Assembly (NCBI GenBank): GCA_963761445.1
Contig: CAVXHV010000004.1
Coordinates: 2,542,001 to 2,606,000, forward strand
Origin: CAVXHV01 sp963761445
GTDB lineage: Bacteria > Planctomycetota > Planctomycetia > Isosphaerales > Isosphaeraceae
Direction of reading: 5' to 3'
Length of the DNA: 64,000 bases
Shown here piece by piece: positions 1 through 13,938 of this stretch. Below the pieces are notes generated by a model. The model saw only the letters and a list, made by a program, of their open reading frames with translations, made no database searches and was not told the DNA's origin. The position numbers were made by a program, and so were the translations under genes. Position 1 is the stretch's first letter. Each line of letters opens with the position of its first letter.

Positions 1-1647
1 GGCCAGGGTTCCCAGGTTTAACGCCGAGATTTGCCCGTTCGGGCCATATCGCGTCGCATACGTGTACCCAAGCCCAGGCGACGTCACCACTCCCGGGCTC
101 GAAGGTGTCGTCGCCGCCACACCGCTTTGATTCTGTGGCACCCCCGTCACCTGTCCCATCCCCGCGTAAAACTGCGGCTCAAACGAAAACCGGTTCAGCG
201 TCACAGGCAGGGCCGCAAGATAAACCTGTTCAAGATTATACTGATAGAACCGGGCGTTCATGATTGCCAGTGCCCACGCCTGCTGCATATTGATCTTGTA
301 GACCCGGCTTCCTTTCGGATAGCCGTATCCCTCCGTGTCGTTTTGCAGGTACACGTCCGGCACGAGCACCTTCGCCAGCTCCGCCGCCTCCTGCGGGTTC
401 ATTCGTCCGGCCTCTTCAAGTTGCGCGGGGGTCGCGGGCTGTGGTTCCCTCACCAGCTCGCGGTCGAGAATGTTGCTTGGAGACGCCGCGGGAGGCTTCT
501 CCTGGCTCGGCTGGGCCGGCCTCGTCTGCACCGGACTCGCCGCCCCATTCGGCAGTCTCGCGATCATCGGCTTCACCAGCTCAAGCACTTCGGTCCGCAT
601 GGGCGAGATGGCTGCTCCCGGAGGTGGGCCCGGTATCGCGCCTTCCTGAGCTGAGGTTGGTGAGACCATTCGATCCGTGCGCGGTTTCGAGGCATCGGAT
701 GCTGTTTTCCCGAAATTCGCCCCGGAGCGAGGCGGAGGAATCTTCTGCTTCGCCGCCGGATCGACCCCAGTCGATACTGGTATGGGCGTCGAACGCTCCG
801 ATTTCGTCCCGGAAATCGCCGCGGTGCCCTGTTTCTGCTGTGCGGAACCCTGCTTGGGACCGCCGGGGCGATCGGAGAGCCCCGTATCCTGCAAACGCAC
901 CAGAAGTCCGGTCGTTCCCTTGCTCGCCACCCCGGAGGTTGGCCGCATCTGCGCCCCGGCCCCCGGTCGTGTCGCCGCCCCCCCGGGCGCCGGTTCCGGC
1001 GCCGCTGGCGTCGGCATCACGCCCGGTTGTCCCGCCGGGTTCGGCGCAGCCGGCGTGCCTCGCGCCGGCGGAATCGGCGGCGGCGCCCCAGGTGCAAACG
1101 GCGAGCCCGTCTCAGGTGGCACGGCTGGGCCGTCTGGAGATTCGGTCGGCTGGCCAGGCATGCCCGGCTGCCGTGGGTCGGTTATCGGGTGCCGCCCATT
1201 GTCCGCACGCTCCCAGTATTCGGGCCCATCCACATCAATGTGTTTGCCTACCCTCGCCGCCCTGACCGCCTCGTCACGCCTCCAGTATTCCAGCAGGTCC
1301 TGGTACCCGGTCCCTTCCACCGGGATGAGCAGCCGGTTGTCCGGCCACTGCGGAACGGGCGAGAGCGCCTCCGCCGCCGGGTCGTCCGGCGGGGCCGGCG
1401 GAACATCAGGGTCGTACGGATCGGCAAACCGCGACAGCATCGGCGGCTCGATCGTGAACAGGTCAATCCGCCACCGCGGATCACGCGACTTCTCGAAAAC
1501 CGCCTCCGAAGCATCCTGGTTGGCCCACTCCCGGTAAAACTCGCGGCTGCAGCCCAAGGGCGCCCCGGACGCAAGCACAACGAGAATCGCGCTGAGCCCA
1601 CATCGGCGGACTGAGCACCGGGATATCCAATTCCACGACATTTTCAT
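1..1647 (-). CDS. TolC-like outer membrane lipoprotein, partial (C-terminus beyond window)
   Basis: The minus strand is open from an ATG at 1647 to the window edge (about 549 codons, no stop). The N-terminus is basic, then hydrophobic, and ends in Leu-Gly-Cys-Ser with Cys at residue 33, which suggests a lipoprotein signal although the lipobox is not ideal. A Pro/Ala/Gly-rich linker follows (residues about 170-380). The last part, with an 'ALAIMNARFYQYNLEQVYLA'-type stretch, resembles the first helix repeat of planctomycetal TolC-family efflux proteins. A GAGG sequence lies just upstream of the start. The TolC assignment rests on that helix motif and on similarity to planctomycetal proteins from memory, so the role in outer membrane export is an inference. 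The plus-strand ORFs over the same stretch are GC-driven shadows. Confidence 0.65.
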   Translation of the reverse strand, partial: MKMSWNWISRCSVRRCGLSAILVVLASGAPLGCSREFYREWANQDASEAVFEKSRDPRWRIDLFTIEPPMLSRFADPYDPDVPPAPPDDPAAEALSPVPQWPDNRLLIPVEGTGYQDLLEYWRRDEAVRAARVGKHIDVDGPEYWERADNGRHPITDPRQPGMPGQPTESPDGPAVPPETGSPFAPGAPPPIPPARGTPAAPNPAGQPGVMPTPAAPEPAPGGAATRPGAGAQMRPTSGVASKGTTGLLVRLQDTGLSDRPGGPKQGSAQQKQGTAAISGTKSERSTPIPVSTGVDPAAKQKIPPPRSGANFGKTASDASKPRTDRMVSPTSAQEGAIPGPPPGAAISPMRTEVLELVKPMIARLPNGAASPVQTRPAQPSQEKPPAASPSNILDRELVREPQPATPAQLEEAGRMNPQEAAELAKVLVPDVYLQNDTEGYGYPKGSRVYKINMQQAWALAIMNARFYQYNLEQVYLAALPVTLNRFSFEPQFYAGMGQVTGVPQNQSGVAATTPSSPGVVTSPGLGYTYATRYGPNGQISALNLGTLA

Positions 1648-2096
1648 GGATCTCGCCTCGACAGCATGATTTCACCGCCAGATCCCAGCCTTGCCGCGGA
1701 TCCACTGGCGGGCGTCTCGACCTCTTCTTGCCGCGACTGGTCCATCCACCAAGCGTTGGGCGCGAAGCACGGCGTCGGTCGGGGGGGGGTTCCGCGTCTG
1801 CGAAATATATCGGAACTGAGGGTTCTGCGAGTTGAGCCCAAAGCACCGAACGATCGGAACGTAGGAGATCTACAACTTCTGAATTGGGTGGAGAGGAATG
1901 CGGCTTTCTGTCGAAACTCCTGAGGTAACAGGATACCCACCGCCCCAAACCCGCACCGGCTCGCTCGGTACGGGGTCGCTTTCGACCAACCTCCCGTGTG
2001 TCTTCATCCATAAGCCGCGGCGCCAGGCGGGGATCGAGCCGGACACTGGACCGGTGCATGGACAGCTTTACGCTTAGTGTGAGGAGGGAGTCTCCG
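1648..2096. other. Divergent intergenic region
   Basis: These 449 bases separate the TolC-like gene (minus) from the FG-GAP gene (plus), so promoters for both must lie here. I see a run of G at about 1778-1786 but no convincing ORF, RNA gene or repeat. Confidence 0.5.
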
Positions 2097-4833
2097 ATGC
2101 TTTTCGTCAATCGCCGGGCCCGGAAGTCGAATGAGCGAGGGTCCAGCCGCGGGTACTTTCAGCCTCGTTGCGAATGGCTCGAAGACAAGCTCCTCTTGAC
2201 GATCGACCTGGGCGGCACTATCGCCAATTCCAATCCGACCATCGCCAACGCACCCTTCGGAATGGATTTCGCCGCAGGCTCCATCCCCGGTGTATCAACC
2301 ACGATCGCTTCAAAGTTCGCAGGCACCGACGTCGCAGACGTCGGCGACTTGAATGGCGACGGATATGAAGACCTCGCCATCGCCGTCGCCCGGCATCAAC
2401 AACGGGATTTCAGGCACCAGCTATGTCAGCGTGATCTTCGGCTCGAACGTCGCCGGCTCGCCCCCCTCGGTCCAGAACTGGATCGGAACAACCACAACCA
2501 CGCCCCTCGTATACACCTACCTCGCCAATGACCGCGTCGGCGACTTGAGCCAGTTGGGCACGACAACCCAGACAAACCCCGCCCTGTTCACCTCCACCGA
2601 CCTCACGTTCCCCTTCGCCGGCGTGACTTTTTACACCCCGACGCTCGATATGTCCGGCGCCAGCGCGGTCGCTGGCGTCAACATCGGCGGCAAGCAGGGC
2701 CTCTTGATCGGGTGCGAGAATGCACCGGCTCCCGGCGGTACCATCGGAACCGGCCGCGTGTATTTGATTTATGGTAACTTCAACGCTTACAACGGACAGA
2801 CGATCAACCTCGACGACCCCGCAAACTATCCCCAGCTCAACTTCGTCACGTTCGACAGTTCGGTCGCCGGCCTCAAGCTCGGGACCTCGGTCGCCGGCGG
2901 CGTGAATATCCTGGGCGACGGGGCCTCCGACGTCATCCTGGGCGCGCCGGCCGCCAGCGTCGATGGCCAGGTCAACACCGGTGCTGTCTACGTGATACCC
3001 ACCACGGCCCTCACCGGCTTGGGCCAGGATCCGAGCCCGATCGATGTCCAGACCATCGGCCAGTCGGGCGGCTTCGCGGGCATTGTCCTCGCCGGCGTGA
3101 ATTCCGGCGACCAGACGGGATTCTCCGTGGCCGACGCCGGTAACGTCAACGGCGCCACCTCCGGCGCCGACGACCTCCTGATCGGTGCACCGCAAAGCGG
3201 CTCCGGGTCCGGTCTCGTCTACCTTGTCTACGGCGGCACGGCCCTCGCCACCGCACCGACTACGACCAACGCTGTCACTTTCGTCAACCTGAACCGCGTG
3301 GGAATCACCGGCACCGGCGCAGTTCGCCGGCGCCATCTTCACCGGGGCCTCGAGCGACGCCTTGACCGGCTTCTCGGTCAGCTCCGCCGGCGACTGGAAC
3401 GCCGACGGCTTCAGCGACATCATCTTCGGCGCCCCCGACTTCGGCACGACCATCACAGCCGACGAGGGTGAAGCATACGTGTTCTACGGGGCGTCCAGCA
3501 CCTCCGCCGGTTATCTCACCGGCACGATCCCCCTGACCACTATCCCCACCGGAATCCAGTCGGCCGAGTTCACAGGCGCCAACGCGGCAGACATGGCCGG
3601 GTATTCCGTCTCCCTGGTAGGTGTCATTAACTCCGGGCAGCCCAATGAAATCCTGATCGGGGCCCCAGGCTACAACTCCATGGCCGGCACCGCGTACTTG
3701 CTCCCGGGACGAACACCGGCGCTGACCGGTACGTATTCGCTTTCCAACGCCGAGGGGCGCGACTCTCGCCGGAATTCAGTTCGTGCTCACCACCCCCGGC
3801 TCGCCTTCGACCTCGCCCAATATGTTCGGGGCGTCCGTCTCGGGCCGGCTCCAGACCACCACGAATACGACTGATCTCGACAACATCGGTGACTTCATCA
3901 TCGGCGATCCGGGCTATGACGTCACCCAGGGCGGTAATTCTGCTCTCGGCATCCCGGATCGACCCGAAGCCGGCGGTGCCCAGATCGTACAAGGCGGCTT
4001 GATCACCCTGAAAATCCCACCGCCGGCCAACCTCGTCACCACCCCGATCGGCGTCGGCACGCCGAACCCTCCCTTCAGCATCAACGCAACCACCCCCGCC
4101 AACCTGCCGATCTACGTCTTCGGCAACACCAGCGTGACTCCCAACTTCTTGCCCGTCACCGACATCAACCCCGCGACCGTTGTCGTCAACGGCGTCGCCT
4201 TCCCGGGTGCAACGTTGACTCCAGACACCAACATGAACGATTGGCAGAACGGAATTCAGGACGCCATCATCACGATCAGCCCACGTCGCCAATCTCAAGC
4301 TCCCCAACGGCGTCGACACGATCACAATCACCGGCCAGATGAACGCCACCTCGCCCCTCTCGGGCTTCACCTGGACAGGAACAACCACCGTCACCGTCAC
4401 CGGCGGCTCCGTGACGCCCGTCATCTCGGGGCTCGCCGGCCAGCCCACCGGCCCCGATCTGGAGACAAACTTTATCTCGCCCTTCGGTGCCAATCAGTAC
4501 ACGCCTTCGCTCACGGCCCTTTCGGCCTTCAACTACCAGCCGATCCCCGTGTCGCTGGCCCTGCAGCAATTCCTCATCCCGCAAGGCTTCCGCCAGCGGA
4601 TCTACTCCTACAACCACCCGGGTAAGACCATCGGCCCCTACCTGACAAACCGCGGTCAGGGCCACAAAGTGAGGGGCATCACCACCCTGAGCAGCACAGT
4701 GTTCAACCGCAGCAGGTTCCACGCTCAGAAGACCTACACCTGGACGCACAAGGGACCCAAGGTCGGCATCTTGAAGGGCACCGTTCCGATCCAGAACAAG
4801 ACCCAGCGCTTCGATGACAACCTCCTCCACTAA
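2097..4833 (+). pseudogene. FG-GAP/integrin-alpha beta-propeller surface protein, four frameshifts
   Basis: The ATG at 2097 follows the strong ribosome binding site GAGGAGGGA. The N-terminus has the planctomycetal 'EWLEDKLLL' motif at about residue 30, a signal found at the start of many secreted proteins in this phylum. Then come FG-GAP repeats with calcium-binding 'DLNGDGYEDLAIA', 'SAGDWNADGFSDIIFGAP' and 'GDFIIGDPGYD' motifs, typical of seven-bladed propellers on the cell surface. The reading frame must move by +1 four times, near 2390, 3325, 3758 and 4282, each explained by one extra base, to reach the stop at 4831. Once repaired the protein is about 910 residues. The stop overlaps the convergent decarboxylase stop. 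Either a pseudogene or a sequence with insertion errors; the uniform direction favours error. Confidence 0.75.
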
Positions 4834-6557
4834 GGCCGAGAAGCCGTAACGATCTTCGATAACCGCTGCGCCAGCCGGTCCAGCGCCGGGCTGCGGTCAT
4901 AGGGGTCGATGTGCACGTTGATCAGGCTGAAGCACTTCACGTTGGCGACGGCCTTTTCCATTGCACGATCAAGCTCGCCCACCGTTCGCACCTCGAGCCC
5001 CAAACCGGCCCCGACGACCTCGGGAATCTTGTGATAAGCCCATTCCTGGATATCGTTGAACGGCCCGTCCAGTAAAAACCGCTCCGTCGTGTACCCGTGG
5101 TTGTTGAGCACGACGACGATCGGATTCAGCCCATACCGCGCAATCGTCGATATCTCCATGCCCGTCATCTGGAACGCTCCGTCGCCGACGACCACCAGAA
5201 TGCGGGCGTCCGGATTGGCCATGCTCGCCCCCACGGCCGCCGGCACGCCGAACCCCATCGACGTGTAATAAGCCGGGCTCACGAACTCGGTCTGCCGATC
5301 CATGTCCAGATCCGCCGCCCCGAAGAGCGAATCGCCGATATCGGCGATCACCGTCATTCCCGGCGTGGCCGCAAGCATCCGGTTCAGCCGGGCGAACAAC
5401 AGCGCCGAGGTCATCGGCGTCGCGGCCGCCGCATTCTCCAACCCCGCGAACGACGACGACCGCTTGGGGAACGCCGTCTTCGCCACTTTGAGCTTTCGCG
5501 CAATCAACCCGCGAATGAAGTCGTCCAGCCGCACGTCGCAGTAATGGTGCCGCTTGATCCGCAGCGCTTCACTCGTCGCGTCGATGCATTTTGATGGATC
5601 GAGCTTCGCCGTCCAGATGCCCATGTTGATATCCGTCAAGAAGCAGCCCAGCATCAGCAGGCAGTCCGCCGACTCGACCAGCTCGGTCACCTCGGCCCGC
5701 CCCATCGCCCCTTCATAAAGTCCGGCAAAGAGCGGGTGTGCCTCCGATATCACACTCTTGCCCAGGATCGTCGTCGCGATCGGCATGCCGGTTGATTCGG
5801 CCAGTGTGACCAGCTCATCCTGCAAGCCGAATCGGTGAATCTCGACGTCCGCTAGAATCACCGGCCGCCGCGCACCACACAACAGCTCCGCGGCCTCGTC
5901 AATAGCCTCTCGAAGCGCCTCCGGATCAGACGGCGGCAGCCCCTCGGGCGCCCGGTGCGGCGCAACCTGCCGCGCCTGCATCTGGTCCCGCGGCAGCTCC
6001 AGATAAACCGGGCGCTTGTACCGGACGGCCGCCTCCAGCACCCGATCAATCTCGCTGAACGCCGTCTCCGGCCGGTCCAGTACCGCCGATGCTCCCGTGA
6101 TCTTCTGAAACACCTCAAACTGCGTCTCAAACCCCTTCACCTTGTGGTGCAACAGCGGGTTGCTCGCCCGCTCCGAAACCCCGGGCGAACCCGCCAGTAC
6201 GATCACCGGCGACTTTTCGGCATACGCCCCGGCGATGCTGTTGCACGTGGAAAGCCCACCGACGCAATACGTTACGCAAATGCAACCAAGCCCGTGGATT
6301 CGCGCATAAGCATCCGCGGCAAAGCCCGCGTTATCTTCCCTCGTCATGTTCACGAGCTTGATCGGGCTCTCTTCGATGAGTTTGTAGAGGGTCAGAATAT
6401 AATCACCCGGAATTCCGAAAACGTGTTTGACCCCCAGCGCCGACAGCCGCTCGATCACGTACTCACCGATCGTCGCACCGCGCCGCGCCGCGCCATTGCC
6501 GCTCGGCTTGCTGCTTCCGCTCCGTTTTGATTTCTTGGGCGCCCTTGTGTCAGACAT
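4830..6557 (-). CDS. Pyruvate/indolepyruvate decarboxylase (thiamine diphosphate-dependent)
   Basis: A 575-residue protein of the pyruvate decarboxylase family, which converts a 2-oxo acid to the aldehyde and CO2 in the cytoplasm. It has the N-terminal 'FGIPGDY' motif, the cofactor-activating Glu in 'TREDNAG' (about residue 74), the His-His pair (about 137-138) that separates decarboxylases from acetolactate synthases, and the C-terminal GDG...NN thiamine/Mg2+ motif ('GDGAFQMTG...VVLNNHG'). The start at 6557 is chosen because GGGAGG sits 5 nt upstream; a longer frame to 6677 has no such site. Its start lies 23 bases after the stop of the gamma-glutamylcyclotransferase-like gene, so the two are probably one operon. 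Substrate (pyruvate, indolepyruvate or another keto acid) cannot be fixed from sequence. The N-terminal 30 residues are a Lys/Ser-rich extension. Confidence 0.93.
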   Translation of the reverse strand: MSDTRAPKKSKRSGSSKPSGNGAARRGATIGEYVIERLSALGVKHVFGIPGDYILTLYKLIEESPIKLVNMTREDNAGFAADAYARIHGLGCICVTYCVGGLSTCNSIAGAYAEKSPVIVLAGSPGVSERASNPLLHHKVKGFETQFEVFQKITGASAVLDRPETAFSEIDRVLEAAVRYKRPVYLELPRDQMQARQVAPHRAPEGLPPSDPEALREAIDEAAELLCGARRPVILADVEIHRFGLQDELVTLAESTGMPIATTILGKSVISEAHPLFAGLYEGAMGRAEVTELVESADCLLMLGCFLTDINMGIWTAKLDPSKCIDATSEALRIKRHHYCDVRLDDFIRGLIARKLKVAKTAFPKRSSSFAGLENAAAATPMTSALLFARLNRMLAATPGMTVIADIGDSLFGAADLDMDRQTEFVSPAYYTSMGFGVPAAVGASMANPDARILVVVGDGAFQMTGMEISTIARYGLNPIVVVLNNHGYTTERFLLDGPFNDIQEWAYHKIPEVVGAGLGLEVRTVGELDRAMEKAVANVKCFSLINVHIDPYDRSPALDRLAQRLSKIVTASRP

Positions 6558-6580
6558 CGTGCCCTCCCAGGCCGGGTTCC

Positions 6581-6955
6581 TCAAGCGGAACTCACTGTCA
6601 CGTCCTCTGATGCCGGCCAGCGGTCGAGCGGACCGCGTCTCTCCGGCGGCAGCGGCCGAGAATAAATATAGATCCAAACGTTTCGATCGTCACGCGTCCT
6701 TGTCTGGACCCGGCGAAACAATCCCAGACCAACCTCTTCGTATCGATCCAGCGGCCCCTCGAGCTCTTCGATCGTGACCGGCCGGACATACCCTCGAACC
6801 CAGCCGGCCGTCGGGTCGTCGAGATCGACCAGCCCCGGATACGCCCCCAGGTCATAGAGCCGTCCCCGAACAGCGTCCGCCACCCAGCCCTCGCTCTCGA
6901 GCCGCAGCGCCTCTCGCGGAATCAACGTCCCGTAGGCAAACAGCAAGGCCGTCAT
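6581..6955 (-). CDS. Gamma-glutamylcyclotransferase-like (AIG2/GGCT fold) protein
   Basis: 124 residues. The start at 6955 places the family hallmark 'FAYGTLIP' at residues 6-13; the YGTL motif forms the substrate-binding loop of this fold. 'LEGPLDRYEEVG' near the middle matches the usual acidic segment containing the catalytic Glu. Members cleave gamma-glutamyl amino acids or gamma-glutamylamines to 5-oxoproline, but the family is broad and the substrate here is unknown. It is the first gene of a likely two-gene operon with the decarboxylase 23 bases downstream. An upstream in-frame extension to 7042 looks non-coding in composition. Confidence 0.8.
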   Translation of the reverse strand: MTALLFAYGTLIPREALRLESEGWVADAVRGRLYDLGAYPGLVDLDDPTAGWVRGYVRPVTIEELEGPLDRYEEVGLGLFRRVQTRTRDDRNVWIYIYSRPLPPERRGPLDRWPASEDVTVSSA

Positions 6956-7156
6956 CCCGATGCCCGTCTCGATGAGTGTCACGACCTCGCCGAATTCATC
7001 CCCGCCGTTACGCCAGTTAATTGTATTCGATCGAGGACACAAATCGTAGGTCAGCCTTTAGCCTGACGTTCCATTCCAGAATTCCAGTCCGAAATCACAA
7101 TGTATCGCAGCCGAGCCGCTGATCCGATCGCCGCGCACCTCCGTTTTGCAGCGAGC

Positions 7157-9600
7157 TCACGGCCCCCGGGCGTCCTCCGACACGATCGGTCCCACCGCCT
7201 CGGCCGGAGCCACCCCGCCATTCGTTACCCCCTTTTCCACACCCGGCGGACGCTCCCACGCTCCTGCCTCCTTCGCCGCGCGCATCCGCATCCACTCCCG
7301 CCGCCGTTCGATCCAAGCCCGGCGCCGCTCTTCTTGATTCTCGCGTGCAGCAACCTGTTCCCCACCCGCATCTGACGACAGAACGACCTGCCGTTCCCCC
7401 TGGTCGCAATGTTCTCCCTGCCGCTCCGCCGCGAGCGGGCCGTCGGTTGCAACAACCTCCGTTCGCCCGGACGCTGGGGCGCCCAAAGCGTCGCCCGGTT
7501 CCGTGCGTCCACAACTCCCCTCCGCGCCCACGTCGTTTGCGCTCCGCCCTCGCCCCCATCCACCATCACGCCCGGTGCATTCATTTCGTTTTGTATTTTT
7601 TCCGCTTCTTCTTTCCCTGTAAGCTTTAAGGAACAGCCAGCGGCATCCTCGCCAACACCGGGATCACCCTCGTGACGAACGAGAAAGCCCTCGTCCTCAC
7701 GCTTCGTTCGGCGCTCGTCGTGAGCACCCGAAGGGTCGCCGCCGTCCCCGTCACCGCCGGTCTCCTCTTCGCCCCCGCCGTCCTCCTCCCCCGTTCGCCC
7801 CGACCCTGCCGCACCCAAAGCGTCGCCCCCTTCCGCCCGTCCAAAGCTCTCGTGCGCGCCCACCTCGTCCGGGCTCCCTGCTTCGCCCCCATCTACGATC
7901 ACGTTTCGCCCGTTATTCTCGTTTTGTATATTTGCCTTTTCTTCTTTCCCTGTATGCAATAAGGAATCGCCAGACATCAGATCGTTAACATCGAGATCAC
8001 GCTCTCCGCGATCGACAACAGCCTCATCGCCGCGTCCCTCTCGTCCATCGTTGCGATGCTCCGCGTCGCAACGCTCCCCCTGCCGCTCCGCGGCGCCCTG
8101 GCCGTCGCTCGCAACAAGCGCCCCCTCGTTGCGATGCTCTGCGTCAGAGTGCTCTCCCTGCCACCCCGCCGCGCCCCGGCCGTCGCTCGCAACAACCTCT
8201 TCCCGTCCCGCCCCTGACGAACCAACCTCGCCCGCCTCAACCCCACTGCGCAAATTCGCCGCGCCATCCGCATGCGTCCCGCCCCCGTGCCCCTCCATCC
8301 CCGTGCTTGCACTCGCCGGCCCGCGCTCTCCCTCCACCCACCGGGCGAAATCCGGAATGACATGTTTGCTGCCTCGATCGATCTCCTGCCGCTCCGCGAG
8401 CACAGTCTCGTACGGTTGCTGTCCGAACTTCGCCTTGTACCGGGCCAGTCCCTCCTCGATGTCTCCGTCGTATGCGTCGGCTTCGCGAACCGTCCCGTGC
8501 TCGTCGGCAACGAGTAGCGAGTACCACGTCGCCTTGCTGCGTCGTGCTTTGTCTTTCCTCGATTCCCGGTCCGCGCGCGTCTTTCCCCACCCCTCCGCCT
8601 CATAGCGGCGTGCCTTGTCGATGGCGTCGAGGTTTTTAAGCATCAGCCGGTTGCAGCTCCCAGAGTGACGCTGCACTCCTGCGACCGTCTTCGTCTCCTG
8701 GTCGCTCGGAATCTTGCTGTCCAGCTCCTCGACGAAGTCGGCAACTTCCGCTCGCTCGGCCTCCAGCCTCCGCAACCGCTCGATGGCCCTGTCCACGATC
8801 TCGAGCAGCACGGCCCGGCCCTCCGCCGCGCTCGCGGGCGTGATCGCCTGCATCTCATCGCGTTCGAGCCAGGCCTTCGTGACCTTGAACCGTTCTTCGT
8901 GTTCCTCGCACCGCAGCTCGTGAAACGCGGACGAAAAAGACCGCTTGATGGCATGGCTCGCGAGGAACACCAGGGCGACCTGATCATCCCACACCGAATG
9001 CAGCGGCTGCCGGCCCAGCAAGCGTATCGCTTTCAGTTTCTGCGACGAGTGCCAGACCAATCCCGCGTCAATAGGCTTCCGAAGCTCGCCCCATTCCTTC
9101 AGGAGCCAGCCTCGCCCTGCCCGGGTTGCCTCCATCCGGATCACCAGCTTGACCGGTTCATCGGGATCATCAGGTCTCTCCGAAGAGGAGGTCCGCGGCT
9201 GCTTGTTCTGATATTCCCGCGACGGATAAAGCTCCGCCGGTCCGCGCCGGTCAAAGAGCAACCGATGCCCAAGGTCTGCCGCCTCCAGCGCCGCGCGAAC
9301 CGCCTCGGCCTCCGACCGGCCGGCAAGATCGCGGGTCGCCCTTGTGACTTCCAGTCGGTTCGCCCGCTCGAGCTGCCAGGCAGAAATCGCCGCGAACTTC
9401 GCCAGGTTCTCCTCGACCTTGTTTCTTGTCTCTTTGCCCGTTTGGAAGTCATCGATCAACGCCTGAAGCGCCGCCGGATCCTCCCCCGGCAAAACCGGCG
9501 TCTTGGCCGTCAGCCCATGCCTCACAGCGTTGAAACGCCTGTCAAACGTTTGAGCACAACAATCGTCACCATCAATCCTCGCCTCACCGTGCACGTTCAT
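7157..9600 (-). CDS. Planctomycete-specific protein with 'RxNAxxHGLTAKTxVLPGE' N-terminus and internal repeats; one frameshift
   Basis: I recognise the N-terminal pattern ('NAVRHGLTAKTPVLPGED', about residues 25-42) as one common in uncharacterised planctomycetal proteins, but know no function. The start at 9600 has AGGGG at a 7-nt spacing. Residues about 40-480 are charged and helical. The C-terminal part is Gly/Glu/Asp-rich and built of repeats: 'TGKEE...IQNE.N' followed by 'V.VDGGE' occurs twice, and a unit like 'VVASDGRGAAGWQGE' occurs at least three times. Near 7537 one A is missing from an A-run (CAAAC where the repeat copy predicts CAAAAC). After correction the frame continues to the stop at 7157 with a further copy of the repeat. 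About 814 residues in total, with no signal peptide or membrane segment. Confidence 0.7.
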
Positions 9601-9992
9601 GAACATGCCCCTTTTTCCGCCGTCCAGCGGCCCTTGGTCGAAAACCGGCGCCCCTGCACGAACAACCGTGCAAGATGACCCAGTATCCCCAATCTTCCAC
9701 TCTGACTTCAAAATATGGGATGCGAATCCCCATTGAGCAAATAAAATCCCGTTCGCAGAATCGTTGACAGCCGGCAAACCCGGCTCAATCCTCAGAATCG
9801 GCGAAATCCGGGTAACCGTTCGGTCAAACCGTCCTTTGGCGCGCACAGTAGCCTGGCCCTCGGACCGCATCTGACGCGGCTCCGGGAGAATCCTCGTTCA
9901 GGACCACCCGGCCCTCGTGCTCAGCCCTCGCATCGACCCACGGGCTCGGCTACAACGGGACGACGGACACCTGAAGCCGAGTGCAACCGACC

Positions 9993-10178
9993 ATGCCATC
10001 GACGCAGCATCCCGCCCTGTTGTACCGGTACATCCTGGCCTGGGCCCTGATGGTCGGCGGTCTGGTCGGCTGCTGGTGCTGCCGGCCCTGGCTGGGGACG
10101 AGGACGTTCATTCTGCAAGTACGTCGGAGTGGCGGCCGAGAACACCCGCCCCGCTCGCCGTCTGCTCCGGGATTCCGG
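9993..10178 (+). pseudogene. Small membrane protein fragment, unit 1
   Basis: Starts at ATG 9993 and encodes one hydrophobic segment ('ILAWALMVGGLVGCWCC') before it is truncated at 10178 by dispersed repeat B. It matches the fragments at 13679 and 17814. No function can be given. Confidence 0.5.
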
Positions 10179-10242
10179 GATTCCAGACACCCATCCTTTC
10201 GCCACGGTCCTCCGCATCCATTCATTCGCGGCTCGCACGTTC
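10179..10242. repeat. Dispersed repeat B, copy 1
   Basis: About 64 bases running from GATTCCAGACACCCATCC to CATTCATTCGCGGCTCGCA. Copies also lie at 13875-13938 and 19791-19853. Each copy sits exactly at a point where a gene is truncated, so it behaves like an insertion or recombination site. The minus strand reads 'ANEWM..TVAKGWVSGIP', a string I associate with spurious small ORFs in planctomycetal genomes. Confidence 0.7.
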
Positions 10243-10561
10243 GTGCAGAATCACGCCTTCTGGTCATTTCCACCACGCATAAAGCGATTATCCGACGTTC
10301 CGCAGAAGGTGGGTGTCTGACAGCACTTCAACGGGCATCTCCGTGTCATCCGCCTTCTCGATTCGCAACTGAAGCCCCTGGCGATACCCTTCATGCCACG
10401 GCTCTGGTTCGCGGGCCGTCGCCGAACCCAACTGGAACTACGCTCGGGCCTTGCTCCGCGCAGCTCTCGAAGAGAAAATGTTGGGATTGCGCGAGACACT
10501 TTTCCCGCGGATGGAGCATTGAAAGTAGATTCAATCCCGGCGGCGAACCAGGAGGTGAACC
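10243..10561 (+). other. Region between repeat B and kinase 1, with a short coding-like remnant
   Basis: Shared almost base for base with 13939-14258. The stretch ending at the TGA near 10523 can be read as 'EPNWNYARALLRAALEEKML', an amphipathic helix-like tail, but this frame is closed by an upstream stop near 10370, so at most it is the end of a decayed gene. The last 15 bases carry AGGAGGT, the ribosome binding site of the kinase gene. Confidence 0.4.
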
Positions 10562-13554
<2,993 letters not shown>

Positions 13555-13678
13555 TCCTATTCAACTTGGCTCGCTATCCTTCTTCAGGACCAATTGGCCC
13601 TCGTGCTCAGCCCTCGCATCGGCCCGCGGGCTCGGCTACAACGGGACAACGGACACCTGACGACGAGTGCGACCGACC

Positions 13679-13874
13679 ATGCCATCGACGCAGCATCCCG
13701 CCCCGTTGTACCGGCACATCCTGGCCTGGGCCCTGATGGTCGGCAGTCTCGCCGGCTTCTGGTGCTGCCGGCCCTGGCTGGGGACACGGACGTTCAATCT
13801 GCAAGTACCTCGGAGTGGCGGCCGAGAACACCCGCCCCGCCCGCCGTCTGCTCCGGACCCAACCCTGGCTCGGG
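13679..13874 (+). pseudogene. Small membrane protein fragment, unit 2
   Basis: Starts at ATG 13679 and is almost identical to the unit 3 copy at 17814; cut at 13874 by dispersed repeat B. Encodes one hydrophobic helix ('ILAWALMVGSLAGFWCC'). Confidence 0.5.
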
Positions 13875-13938
13875 GATTCCAGACACCCATCCTTTCGCCA
13901 CGGTCCTCCGCATCCATTCATTCGCGGCTCGCACGTTC
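13875..13938. repeat. Dispersed repeat B, copy 2
   Basis: Same sequence as 10179-10242 with few changes, inserted after CCCTGGCTCGG. In the unit 3 copy this sequence runs on uninterrupted as CGAACCTGG, which shows where the repeat entered. Confidence 0.7.

Noticed and set aside
31..1614. Four overlapping plus-strand ORFs of 100-290 codons
   Set aside because: They lie antisense to the minus-strand TolC-like frame, which is open over the entire stretch, has a signal sequence and sensible composition. The plus frames are Arg/Pro/Ser-rich, as expected for shadows in high-GC DNA.
2410..3456. 348-codon minus-strand ORF
   Set aside because: Antisense of the FG-GAP gene, which carries clear calcium-binding repeats on the plus strand.
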